Positions 7,566-14,465 of a stretch of 64,000 nt of DNA are shown here, one piece after another (positions within the stretch are counted from its first letter, which is position 1; each line of letters starts with the position of its first letter). This DNA is from Lutraria lutraria (Eukaryota; Mollusca; Bivalvia; Venerida; Mactridae). The position numbers and the translations under genes are program-made. A model generated the notes under the pieces. That model had not been told where the DNA came from. It did no database searches and worked only from the letters and a program-made list of their open reading frames with translations. Location of the stretch: the NCBI GenBank assembly GCA_964023205.1, contig OZ026841.1, forward strand, positions 29,402,399 through 29,466,398. The letters are read 5' to 3'.

Positions 7566-7937
7566 ATGGCACCAAAGCGACCACTCCTGCATAAATACGG
7601 ACATCTGGTTTTGGGTTTAACTCAAGCCCCAGATGGGTTAAGAAGAAAGATGATACATGGAGCATCTAAAGAAATGATTCAATGTGTGGCAGAATGCTGT
7701 CAGAATGTTTTAAAAGGCAATGTTGCCTTATCCCCCTCTCAAAAGCAAAGGTTGAAGTCCAAGCGTCAACATCTCCGCACTTTAGCAGATAAAAGAGTAT
7801 CCATTCAAAAAAAGAAACGTGTGTTGAATCAAAAAGGAGGATTATTTCCATTACTAGCTCTTGCTCCAATCATTGCTAAAGCTGTTGCTGCAGGAGCACT
7901 CAGTGGAGGTGTTGCCACACTGGTGAAAAAGCTATGA
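7566..7937 (+). CDS. Short basic paralogue with C-terminal hydrophobic segment
   Basis: 123 residues. Residues 34-98 parallel residues 30-92 of the preceding gene product (KEM...VLK...L..Q...L...KR.L...GG.F), so the two arose by duplication; this copy lacks the protamine-like tail. It ends instead in a hydrophobic Ala/Gly-rich stretch (FPLLALAPIIAKAVAAG onward), which could insert in a membrane or pack in the virion. Function unknown; proteins with this QKGG-then-hydrophobic design recur in Polintons. The stop overlaps the next ATG as ATGA. Confidence 0.8.
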   Translation: MAPKRPLLHKYGHLVLGLTQAPDGLRRKMIHGASKEMIQCVAECCQNVLKGNVALSPSQKQRLKSKRQHLRTLADKRVSIQKKKRVLNQKGGLFPLLALAPIIAKAVAAGALSGGVATLVKKL

Positions 7938-8674
7938 AGAAAATGGCTATCGTCCCATTCAAAATGCTAGAAGAGATGAATCGATGGAAAACAGAACAAC
8001 GACCACGTTTACCTCCTCCCCCGCAAGTCAGTCAAACATCCGATTTACAGAAACAAATGGGAGACGTATTACAAAATGAATCGTTGTCTGAATCAGAAAA
8101 AGCACAACACTATGGGCAAGTCTTGCAAAAGTTTCAACTGTCACATCAAAAAGCACGTGAACCGGCTACTCTGGCTGCACCGGTTGCACCGGCTGCACCG
8201 GATGTTCCAGCTGCTCAAGGTGCACAAGGGGCACAAGCGGCTCCTGCTACATTGACGGATCGGATTCTTGAAAGTGTTCCTACTACCATGCGTCGAAAAA
8301 CTCAGCTTTTATTACACTTTCTACAAAATCATCCCCACATGTCATGGAATGATCATGGGATGTTGGAATATCATGGAAAACCAATACAAGGATCCAACAT
8401 TATTGATTTGGTCAATGATGTCATACGTCATAGAAAAGGGTCGGAGCCTAGAGGATGGGAACAGTTTTCTAGTGGACTAAGAGATGTCAATGTACCACAA
8501 GAAGTGATAGGAAATAAACGGAGATGGTCATGGATGCAAAAAGCAGACGATTCGGAGGAAGATGATGAATTTGATAGTTTTGTTGAGTCTCGTTCACCTA
8601 AACGGATGAAAGCAGAACCTATAAGTAAACCTGTCAAACAGATGAAAGCAGAACCTAAGTGGGAAGCCTACTAG
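7934..8674 (+). CDS. Conserved Polinton protein of unknown function
   Basis: 246 residues starting in an ATGA overlap with the preceding gene. N-terminal helical part (to about 70), an Ala/Pro-rich spacer (about 76-105), then a folded-looking block with WNDHGMLEYHGKPIQGSNI and VNVPQEVIGN, a pattern I associate with a widespread Polinton protein that has no assigned role. The tail is acidic (DDSEEDDEFD), carries a basic SPKRMK stretch, and has two MKAEP motifs that fit the SUMO acceptor consensus. It ends six bases before the integrase ATG. Confidence 0.8.
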   Translation: MKKMAIVPFKMLEEMNRWKTEQRPRLPPPPQVSQTSDLQKQMGDVLQNESLSESEKAQHYGQVLQKFQLSHQKAREPATLAAPVAPAAPDVPAAQGAQGAQAAPATLTDRILESVPTTMRRKTQLLLHFLQNHPHMSWNDHGMLEYHGKPIQGSNIIDLVNDVIRHRKGSEPRGWEQFSSGLRDVNVPQEVIGNKRRWSWMQKADDSEEDDEFDSFVESRSPKRMKAEPISKPVKQMKAEPKWEAY

Positions 8675-8679
8675 ACAAC

Positions 8680-9753
8680 ATGAACAAAAAGGTAGACAGT
8701 CTGTTACATCAGAGTTATTATGATCCCCATCATCCGGCTGGTTTTGGTGGGGTAGAACGTCTTACTACAGCAGCTCGAACTCAACTGAAATCCATTACAC
8801 CAAGTCAAGTACGAGCCTGGTTGAAGGGACAAAAGACCTATACCCTGCACAAACCTATCCGTAGGGCATTCTCGAGACGGAAAACGATTGTGGGTGGTAT
8901 TGATCATCAATGGCAAGCTGATTTGGCAGACATGCAATCCTTGGCTCAGTACAACACCCCTTATCGATATTTGTTGTGTGTTATTGACGTGTTTTCAAAA
9001 TATGCTTGGGTCGTTCCCCTCAAGGATAAAACGGGGCTCACATTGGTGGAAGCGTTTCGCTCTATTCTTAAAACGAGACAACCTAAAGCGTTGCAAACCG
9101 ATAAAGGAACAGAATTCAAGAATCAAAGGTTTCAACAGTTTTTAGACAAAGTAGGGATTCATTATTTTACGACTGAAAACCCAGAAACGAAGGCTAGTAT
9201 AGTGGAACGTTTTCAACGGACCTTAAAATCACGCATGTGGAAATACTTTACGCATCATAAAACACGAAGGTATATTCAGGTATTGTCTGATCTCGTGCAT
9301 GCCTATAATCATCGTGTTCATCGTAGTATACAAATGGCACCCGTATCCGTAAATGAGAATAACGAATCTCAAGTGGCCTTGACCTTGTATGGAAAATCAA
9401 GAAAGAAAGCGTCGACGACCCTTCATGTGGGAGATATTGTTCGTATCAATAAAACAAAACGTACATTTGATAAAGGTTATCTACCCAACTGGACCACTGA
9501 ACTGTTTAAAGTGATCCAAGTCAAAAAGACCTCTCCTGCTACTGTGAAATTGACTGATTTAGACGGAGAACCCATTTTGGGTTCGTTTTATTTCTCTGAA
9601 GTACAGGTTATAAAAGATGATGCTATCTATGAAATTGAATCAGTGCTCGCCCATCGCCAGAGTAAGGTAGACGGAAGACGAGAAATTAAAGTGCATTGGA
9701 AAGGTTATCCTTCGAAATTTGACAGTTGGATTCCCGAATCCCATCTCGTTTGA
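8680..9753 (+). CDS. Retroviral-type integrase with chromodomain
   Basis: 357 residues from ATG 8680; the frame is open seven codons further up to a GTG, but that overlaps the previous gene and has no ATG. RVE core with the DD35E triad: D81 in WQADLADM, D141 in TDKGTEF, E176 in ASIVERF (35 residues apart). C terminus is a chromodomain (YEIESVLAHR, then VHWKGYPSKFDSWIP), typical of Polinton and Ty3 integrases and likely to guide insertion to modified chromatin. It catalyses strand transfer of the element's ends. All catalytic residues are intact. An AATAAA lies just after the stop (9757-9762). Confidence 0.97.
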   Translation: MNKKVDSLLHQSYYDPHHPAGFGGVERLTTAARTQLKSITPSQVRAWLKGQKTYTLHKPIRRAFSRRKTIVGGIDHQWQADLADMQSLAQYNTPYRYLLCVIDVFSKYAWVVPLKDKTGLTLVEAFRSILKTRQPKALQTDKGTEFKNQRFQQFLDKVGIHYFTTENPETKASIVERFQRTLKSRMWKYFTHHKTRRYIQVLSDLVHAYNHRVHRSIQMAPVSVNENNESQVALTLYGKSRKKASTTLHVGDIVRINKTKRTFDKGYLPNWTTELFKVIQVKKTSPATVKLTDLDGEPILGSFYFSEVQVIKDDAIYEIESVLAHRQSKVDGRREIKVHWKGYPSKFDSWIPESHLV

Positions 9754-9756
9754 ACT

Positions 9757-9762
9757 AATAAA
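9757..9762 (+). terminator. Possible poly(A) signal after the integrase
   Basis: AATAAA four bases after the integrase stop and seven bases before the next ATG. No clear GT-rich downstream element, so use is uncertain. Confidence 0.3.
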
Positions 9763-9768
9763 TACATC

Positions 9769-10014
9769 ATGTCTCAAGCTGATACGGCCAGTGTGGTAGT
9801 GACTGCCTCAGAGCAAGCCAAATTGTGTGAACCCAAAAATAAGGTCACTTTTTTTGCACAAATTGTAGTGGTATTTATTATTATTACCGTATCGCTATTT
9901 AATTTGTGTTTTCAACGACCCGATCGAGAATTGTGGCTTCTGCTTTTAAGTAGTTCTCTAGGTTATATTCTACCGAATCCCTCCTTGAAATTCAATAAAC
10001 CTAAATCAACATGA
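9769..10014 (+). CDS. Small two-pass membrane protein
   Basis: 81 residues with a strong hydrophobic helix at about 27-49 (VTFFAQIVVVFIIITVSLF) and a second at about 56-68 before a GYILPNP turn. Similar small membrane proteins with a C-terminal LGYxLPNP motif are common in Polintons next to the minor capsid gene; role unproved, possibly in entry or egress. The stop TGA overlaps the ATG of the capsid gene as ATGA. Confidence 0.8.
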   Translation: MSQADTASVVVTASEQAKLCEPKNKVTFFAQIVVVFIIITVSLFNLCFQRPDRELWLLLLSSSLGYILPNPSLKFNKPKST

Positions 10015-10841
10015 GTTCGTTTTACATCACACTCATGAGTGATAGCTCTATGGATTTATTCCCAGACAATACGCAATGTTGTTTTCGTACCAAACTGACA
10101 AAACCCATCCATCTCAATAAACAAGACTGGGAAATTGCCTTAGTGGAAATGATTGTTCCTAGTCAGGTCATTAATGTCACTGAAGAAGAGCGACATTTCT
10201 GCATTGTCACACACGATCCTGTCCTGGGTAAGGCCTTTGAATCCTTAATTTCCTATTGTACTCTCCCCAATAAAGAAGAAAAAGGTGTACGACTTTGTAT
10301 TCCTGTAGGAACTTATGTCACACCCCAACATTTGATCGAGACGATTGACTTTACCGTAAAAGATAATCTGGGTAAAATATTTAGACAGAAAGGCCTTCGA
10401 TTTACCATGGGTTTTTCAGGACAAAGTAAACGCGCAAAACTGGACAGTTCGGATCAACTAGGCATTCAGTTTCATCCTCACATGTTTATTAAACTGGGTG
10501 GAGCTCCTGATAGTTCTCCTACCATCTTTTTAAAAGACACTCCAGATCCGTTTCCTCATGGCGTAGATATTAACATGGGTCATAATCATTTGTTTGTTTA
10601 TTCTGACCTCGCGGCTTATACCTATTTGGGAAACATAGAAGCCCCCATCTTACGTGTAGCTCCATTTGATCCGAGAACGAAAGCAGGAACTAACCCCCAT
10701 ATTCATTTCGAGTTCTTGAATTTACACTATGTACCACTGGCTAAAGCCGACTTTGACACCATCACTATCCATATAAGGGGTGACACTGGCCAGACTATTC
10801 AGTTTATTCATGGGAAGTCTATGGTGAAACTACACCTATGA
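10011..10841 (+). CDS. mCP: Minor capsid protein (penton-like, single jelly roll)
   Basis: 276 residues. The N terminus (FYITLMSDSSMDLFPDNT, then a WEIALVEMIVPS block) is the signature of Polinton minor capsid proteins, predicted to fold as a single jelly roll and to form pentons at capsid vertices. It lies directly before the pVI-like and major capsid genes, as usual. Starts and ends in ATGA overlaps (10011 and 10838). Assignment from motif recognition and context. Confidence 0.88.
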   Translation: MSSFYITLMSDSSMDLFPDNTQCCFRTKLTKPIHLNKQDWEIALVEMIVPSQVINVTEEERHFCIVTHDPVLGKAFESLISYCTLPNKEEKGVRLCIPVGTYVTPQHLIETIDFTVKDNLGKIFRQKGLRFTMGFSGQSKRAKLDSSDQLGIQFHPHMFIKLGGAPDSSPTIFLKDTPDPFPHGVDINMGHNHLFVYSDLAAYTYLGNIEAPILRVAPFDPRTKAGTNPHIHFEFLNLHYVPLAKADFDTITIHIRGDTGQTIQFIHGKSMVKLHL

Positions 10842-11203
10842 TACCTACTTACCAAGGTCAACCTCGACAATATGGACACGGACTTGGATCCATGTTTAAG
10901 AAAGCCATGAAAAGAATTATGCCTTTACTGAATCCATTTGTGAAATCTGGAGTTCGCACCTTGAAAAAAGAAGGACTCCAGCAAGGAAAAGCCGCTATCA
11001 AAGATATCTTGACAGGATCAAACGTTAAACAAGTAATACGAAAACGTGGAGCCTCTGTGTTAAAAGATGTGGGTGAATCCTTGCTACATGCCGTGGCCAG
11101 CCCTAAAAGACGTATAAAGAGCAAACCAGTCAAGAAAAGACCTCATTCGAAACTTCATCATCGCCGAGTTAAGCAGGCCAGACCTCTTGATATTTTCGAT
11201 TAA
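10838..11203 (+). CDS. Basic virion core/pVI-like protein
   Basis: 121 residues, strongly basic, especially the last 40 (SPKRRIKSKPVKKRPHSK). N terminus YQGQPRQYGHGLGSMFKK recalls the Gly-rich start of adenovirus pVI/pX-type proteins and of the matching Polinton gene between penton and hexon. An amphipathic helix follows. Likely packaged with DNA or membrane-active; the exact role is inferred from position and composition. Ends two bases before the major capsid ATG. Confidence 0.75.
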   Translation: MIPTYQGQPRQYGHGLGSMFKKAMKRIMPLLNPFVKSGVRTLKKEGLQQGKAAIKDILTGSNVKQVIRKRGASVLKDVGESLLHAVASPKRRIKSKPVKKRPHSKLHHRRVKQARPLDIFD

Positions 11204-11205
11204 TC

Positions 11206-12504
11206 ATGATGCAACACGGTTCCTGTGAATGTAGTAAGACAGAGTTGGATGTGTCTGTTGTGCCACCTACCATGACAGCCATGCAAGAAGGTCAGTGGAC
11301 TGAGCATTATCCCATTTCTGCTCTGGACAATAATGCTCCGATTGAATTTGTGATTCCTGCACAGACAGAAAAATGGACAGATCTGAATCAATCTTACCTG
11401 TACCTAAAACTCAAAATTATACAGGCAGATGGTACAGACCTAGCGGCCGACAGTGAAATTGCTACCGTCAACAATTTCTTTCACAGCATGTTCTCAAGCA
11501 TTGATGTGTACCTGAATAATAAACTGATCACCAGCAATGCGGACACGTATGCCTATCGGGCATACATAGAAAATTTACTCTCCTTCACCTCAAGCTGTAA
11601 AGACACTCAGCTTCAGGCGCTAGAGTTATGGGGTGAAGACACCCCTGGTCATATGAACACCCACGCACATGACGGGGGTAACCTGGGCTATATTGAGAGA
11701 CGTGCTCGTGTCCATCAAAGTCGTGTGGTGGAACTATGTGGACGGCTTCATTTGGATCTGATGATGCAAGATAAATATTTACCCAATGGTATGGAAATAC
11801 GCTTAAGACTAAACAAAGCGTCACCTCAATTCTGTCTCATGGGTGCCGCACCGGCTAAAATCAAGTTTCTAGAAGCAGGATTCAATGTAAGAACAGTAGA
11901 TTTACTGCCAGTGGTAGCCAATCAACTCAATCAACAGATTGCTCAACATAACATGAAAATCCCCATCCGACGAACTGAAGTAAAAACATTCACGATTCCT
12001 AACGGTCAACGATCCAAGATTGAAGATCATTTATTTCAAGGTCAATTGCCAAAACGTCTTATCATCGGTATGGTAAGAAATGGAGACATGAATGGAGACA
12101 TGGCTACCAACCCCTTTGATTTCCGTCATTTTACACTGAATCATCTAGAAGTCAGCATTGACGGAAAAAGTATTCATAACAAAGCGTTTCAACCCAATTT
12201 TGAAACGGGAGAAGTTCTAAGATCCTACATGTCACTCTATCAAGCGACAGGAGCTCTTGGTCTCAATCGTTCATTTGGATTGAGCATGAATGATTATCGG
12301 AACGGATACACACTCTGGGGGTTGGACTTGACAGCAGATCAAGGTTGCGAGGAAGGTCAACTCCATCCTATAAAAACGGGCAATCTGAGATTGGAATTTC
12401 ACTTTGGAACAGCACTTGCACAAGCCATCAACGTGATTGTATTTGCGGAATACGACAATCAAATTGAAATCAATCAATTCAGAGAAGTGCTTCTAGATTA
12501 TTAA
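11206..12504 (+). CDS. MCP: Major capsid protein (double jelly roll)
   Basis: 432 residues. It belongs to the family often labelled 'F54H12.2-like' in invertebrate genomes, recognised as the Polinton major capsid protein: N-terminal YPISALDNNAPIEFVIPAQ, a SSIDVYLNNKLI strand pair, a central YLPNGMEIRLRL block, and a C-terminal LRLEFHFGTALAQAINVIV strand. The fold is a double jelly roll forming hexon trimers. Intact from start to stop. ATG 11206 is followed by a second ATG; either may serve. Confidence 0.93.
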   Translation: MMQHGSCECSKTELDVSVVPPTMTAMQEGQWTEHYPISALDNNAPIEFVIPAQTEKWTDLNQSYLYLKLKIIQADGTDLAADSEIATVNNFFHSMFSSIDVYLNNKLITSNADTYAYRAYIENLLSFTSSCKDTQLQALELWGEDTPGHMNTHAHDGGNLGYIERRARVHQSRVVELCGRLHLDLMMQDKYLPNGMEIRLRLNKASPQFCLMGAAPAKIKFLEAGFNVRTVDLLPVVANQLNQQIAQHNMKIPIRRTEVKTFTIPNGQRSKIEDHLFQGQLPKRLIIGMVRNGDMNGDMATNPFDFRHFTLNHLEVSIDGKSIHNKAFQPNFETGEVLRSYMSLYQATGALGLNRSFGLSMNDYRNGYTLWGLDLTADQGCEEGQLHPIKTGNLRLEFHFGTALAQAINVIVFAEYDNQIEINQFREVLLDY

Positions 12505-12505
12505 G

Positions 12506-12970
12506 ATGGAAGACATGGATATTGAACACCTGGAAAAAGGACAAGATTACGAAATGAAGTTATTGGCGTATCCTTGTTGTACAAGTTCAAAGACGGACTT
12601 TTTACAAGAGTGCTTGAATCATCACGTCACAGAAGCACTCCAATCTTTAATTTATAATCAAGTGCATAAAGACTGTTATGGTTGTCGAGTGAATCATCCT
12701 AGTCAAGTACAACATGTACTCTGCTTATACACGAATACGGAAGAGTGGACAGAACTTTACATTCAAAAAGCGATTCAACGTTTGGACGTGTTCAAGGTCA
12801 TGGAAAAGTGGTATCCTGAATTAGTGACCTTGACCGATAGTGAAAAAGGAGACGCGTGTCGATTATGGATTCAGTTTAAAGAAGAACTCACTCAGAATCA
12901 GTTCATTGATCAGTGGATCAGTGTTTGGGCTGAACGTGTCAACAGAAATTGGCATTATGGAGACGAATGA
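12506..12970 (+). CDS. Conserved protein with Cys motif (DCYGCRVNHPSQ)
   Basis: 154 residues. A central CYGC...H...H...C block at about 57-73 could bind zinc. Proteins with this C-x-G-C-x-V-x-H-P-S-Q pattern recur next to the capsid and protease genes of Polintons, but no function is known to me. It begins one base after the major capsid stop and overlaps the protease gene by 14 bases. Confidence 0.75.
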   Translation: MEDMDIEHLEKGQDYEMKLLAYPCCTSSKTDFLQECLNHHVTEALQSLIYNQVHKDCYGCRVNHPSQVQHVLCLYTNTEEWTELYIQKAIQRLDVFKVMEKWYPELVTLTDSEKGDACRLWIQFKEELTQNQFIDQWISVWAERVNRNWHYGDE

Positions 12971-13547
12971 ACTACAATACCTATTAGATCATTCACCGTT
13001 ATTAAAACCACTACGTGCACGTGTTTGTGCTAAAGATCAATTACCTTCAGAGAAACCGCATGACGTGAAAGCCTATATTGTGAATACCCATAACGGGAAT
13101 CAACCTGGAGAACACTGGGTGGCTCTTTATTTAAAAGACAATAAAGCAGTGTACTTTGATTCCTACGGATTACCTCCTTTCGAAGAGATTCTAACCTTTG
13201 TGAAAAAACATGCCAACAAAACTTATCTGTGGAATGCCATGAGAATACAAGGCGATATGTTACCGGTGTGTGGTGTGTATTGTCTATTCGCTTTGGATTT
13301 TATCTCACGTGAATGTGACTTGAACCAGATACTGTTAACCCGATTCAAACCGGACATGTATGGAAAAAATGACACTTATGTGACGCATTGGTTTCAACAA
13401 TATTATGGTACTTATTACATGCATGCTCAATATGTGAATAAATGTGGACAAAAGTGTTGTGCTCAACGTAACTCTAGACCAGAAGGTCACAGACGTTTGT
13501 ATCATAGTATCATACATAGAAATACAACTCTTTATGGTGATCATTAA
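12957..13547 (+). CDS. PRO: Adenovirus-type cysteine protease (maturation protease)
   Basis: 196 residues from ATG 12957. The open frame extends upstream, but that part overlaps the previous gene out of frame and the conserved part starts here. Catalytic residues: H53 in GEHWVAL, D68 in YFDSYG, Q98 in RIQGD (oxyanion hole) and C105 in PVCGVYC, the order of adenovirus adenain/C5 peptidases. It presumably cleaves capsid and core precursors during virion maturation. Followed by AATAAA at 13603, closing the capsid gene block. Confidence 0.93.
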   Translation: METNELQYLLDHSPLLKPLRARVCAKDQLPSEKPHDVKAYIVNTHNGNQPGEHWVALYLKDNKAVYFDSYGLPPFEEILTFVKKHANKTYLWNAMRIQGDMLPVCGVYCLFALDFISRECDLNQILLTRFKPDMYGKNDTYVTHWFQQYYGTYYMHAQYVNKCGQKCCAQRNSRPEGHRRLYHSIIHRNTTLYGDH

Positions 13548-13602
13548 ATGTAAACAATGTTTCATAAAATGTTTCATGTAGTTTCTTGTTTCTTGTTACA
13601 AA

Positions 13603-13608
13603 AATAAA
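13603..13608 (+). terminator. Poly(A) signal of the late (capsid) block
   Basis: AATAAA 56 bases after the protease stop, followed within about 25 bases by a GT-rich stretch (tgtctgttgtctttt). Strong context for 3' end formation of the capsid/protease transcripts. Confidence 0.7.
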
Positions 13609-13690
13609 AGTTTAGAAAAACTGAAACTAGGTGTCTGTTGTCTTTTTTCTAAGTTCATAAAAAATCAAGCTCCGCACATGCATCGGCGCG

Positions 13691-13738
13691 TGACGCCATC
13701 CAACCCTAGGGTGACGTCATCCAAGCGATATGACGTCA
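13691..13738 (+). promoter_or_regulatory. Triple CRE-type repeat upstream of the last gene
   Basis: TGACGCCATCCAA at 13691 and TGACGTCATCCAA at 13712 and 13731, spaced 21 and 19 bases. TGACGTCA is the palindromic CREB/ATF site. They lie 35-80 bases upstream of the ATG at 13773, where a promoter would be. Function inferred. Confidence 0.55.
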
Positions 13739-13772
13739 TCCAACCACGAGAGTGGGCCATACAATACTTACA

Positions 13773-14234
13773 ATGCCTCATTTCATTCTGAGAACTCAAA
13801 CACTCAAGATGGAGGCTTTATTCAATGAACTCAAAACAGCAAAACAACTGACTGAAAAACAGAGCAGGGTATGGCGTTCAATCAGTCGCTTAGCGGCTAG
13901 CATTGTTAGAAAAAGGGAACGTGATCTTCAATTCATTGGTGAGACTTTGAATACCATTGAAACCAATCGATTTCATCATAGAGAAGAATTATCTCAATTT
14001 CGAGATCAAGTCAGAGAAAGGCAGCGAGATGCTCGGGAACGAACGGTGAATAGACAACGGGAACAACAACAAGAAGAAGAGCATTGGCGCTCTACCGCTC
14101 AAGTTGAGTACACGGAACAACCACCAGAACAGGAATGGTCCTGTGGGGATCCAACATGCAGGGTCTGCTATCCCCCACCAGACTGCCAATGCGAACTATG
14201 TACCCAACCAGATCAGTCAGCAAACACGGTTTAA
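13773..14234 (+). CDS. Coiled-coil/Cys-rich protein with a histone-type 3' end
   Basis: 153 residues from ATG 13773; ATG 13809 has a better Kozak context and would give 141. An Arg/Glu/Gln-rich helical region (about 40-110) is followed by a Cys cluster, CGDPTCRVCYPPPDCQCELC, that may bind zinc. I do not recognise the family; it is not a histone. Own promoter region with three CRE-type sites. Thirteen bases after the stop begin two tandem histone-type stem-loops in place of a poly(A) signal, so its mRNA may end like a replication-dependent histone mRNA. Confidence 0.75.
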   Translation: MPHFILRTQTLKMEALFNELKTAKQLTEKQSRVWRSISRLAASIVRKRERDLQFIGETLNTIETNRFHHREELSQFRDQVRERQRDARERTVNRQREQQQEEEHWRSTAQVEYTEQPPEQEWSCGDPTCRVCYPPPDCQCELCTQPDQSANTV

Positions 14235-14246
14235 AAAACCACCAAC

Positions 14247-14262
14247 GGTCCTTTTCAGGACC
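14247..14262 (+). terminator. Histone-mRNA-type 3' stem-loop, copy 1
   Basis: GGTCCTTTTCAGGACC: 6-bp perfect stem, TTTC loop, AAC before and ACCA after, matching the metazoan histone stem-loop bound by SLBP. Starts 13 bases after the stop codon of the last Polinton gene. Confidence 0.88.
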
Positions 14263-14268
14263 ACCAAC

Positions 14269-14284
14269 GGCCCTTTTCAGGGCC
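14269..14284 (+). terminator. Histone-mRNA-type 3' stem-loop, copy 2
   Basis: GGCCCTTTTCAGGGCC, again a perfect 6-bp stem with TTTC loop, CCAAC before and ACCA after. The two copies are 22 bases apart start to start. Confidence 0.9.
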
Positions 14285-14297
14285 ACCATGTCTTTTC

Positions 14298-14306
14298 GAA
14301 AGAAAA
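14298..14306 (+). promoter_or_regulatory. Histone downstream element-like purine tract
   Basis: GAAAGAAAA begins 13 bases after the second stem-loop. The usual element (close to CAAGAAAGA), which pairs with U7 snRNA, sits at about this distance. Match is approximate. Confidence 0.55.
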
Positions 14307-14366
14307 TTCTCTCATTGTCTCAAATGAATATTTAGTCTATACAGTACAAATAACAAAACACACACA

Positions 14367-14465
14367 GTGCCAGAAGTTTCCGAAAATTCAATTCATACTA
14401 TTTTGAGCACCCAATATGGATTCCAATTTGTCCCAATTTGTCACAATTTTGTTTACTTCTGGCAC
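14367..14465. repeat. Short inverted repeat near the element's right end
   Basis: GTGCCAGAAGT (14367-14377) and its exact reverse complement (14455-14465) flank 77 bases. GTGCCAG recurs at 14498 and 14512. It could be a small palindromic element or part of the Polinton terminus; no counterpart at the left side is in view. Confidence 0.55.

Larger units (their letters stand above)
1..14310. mobile_element. Polinton/Maverick (adintovirus-like) element, left end truncated by the window
   Basis: The stretch encodes the full Polinton set in compact form: protein-primed PolB, FtsK/HerA packaging ATPase, RVE integrase with chromodomain, adenovirus-type protease, and major and minor capsid proteins, plus a dozen accessory genes. 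All genes except the first are on the plus strand. No gene is interrupted, so the copy is probably young. The right limit given is the end of the histone-type 3' processing signal; the true terminus may lie somewhat further right. I could not find terminal inverted repeats: the reverse complement of 1-133 has no match in 13.5-15 kb, so the left terminus is presumably just outside the window. Class assignment rests on established Polinton gene content. Confidence 0.95.

Noticed and set aside
8659..8679. GTG start for the integrase
   Set aside because: Overlaps the previous gene; the first ATG is at 8680 and keeps all of the domain.
12840..12956. 39-codon N-terminal extension of the protease
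   Set aside because: Lies entirely within the upstream gene in another frame; family similarity begins after ATG 12957.
13752..13772. GTG start for the last Polinton gene
   Set aside because: Non-ATG start; ATG codons at 13773 and 13809 are available.
13773..14306. Histone gene ending at the stem-loops
   Set aside because: The encoded protein has no histone fold signature; it is a coiled-coil, Cys-rich protein.
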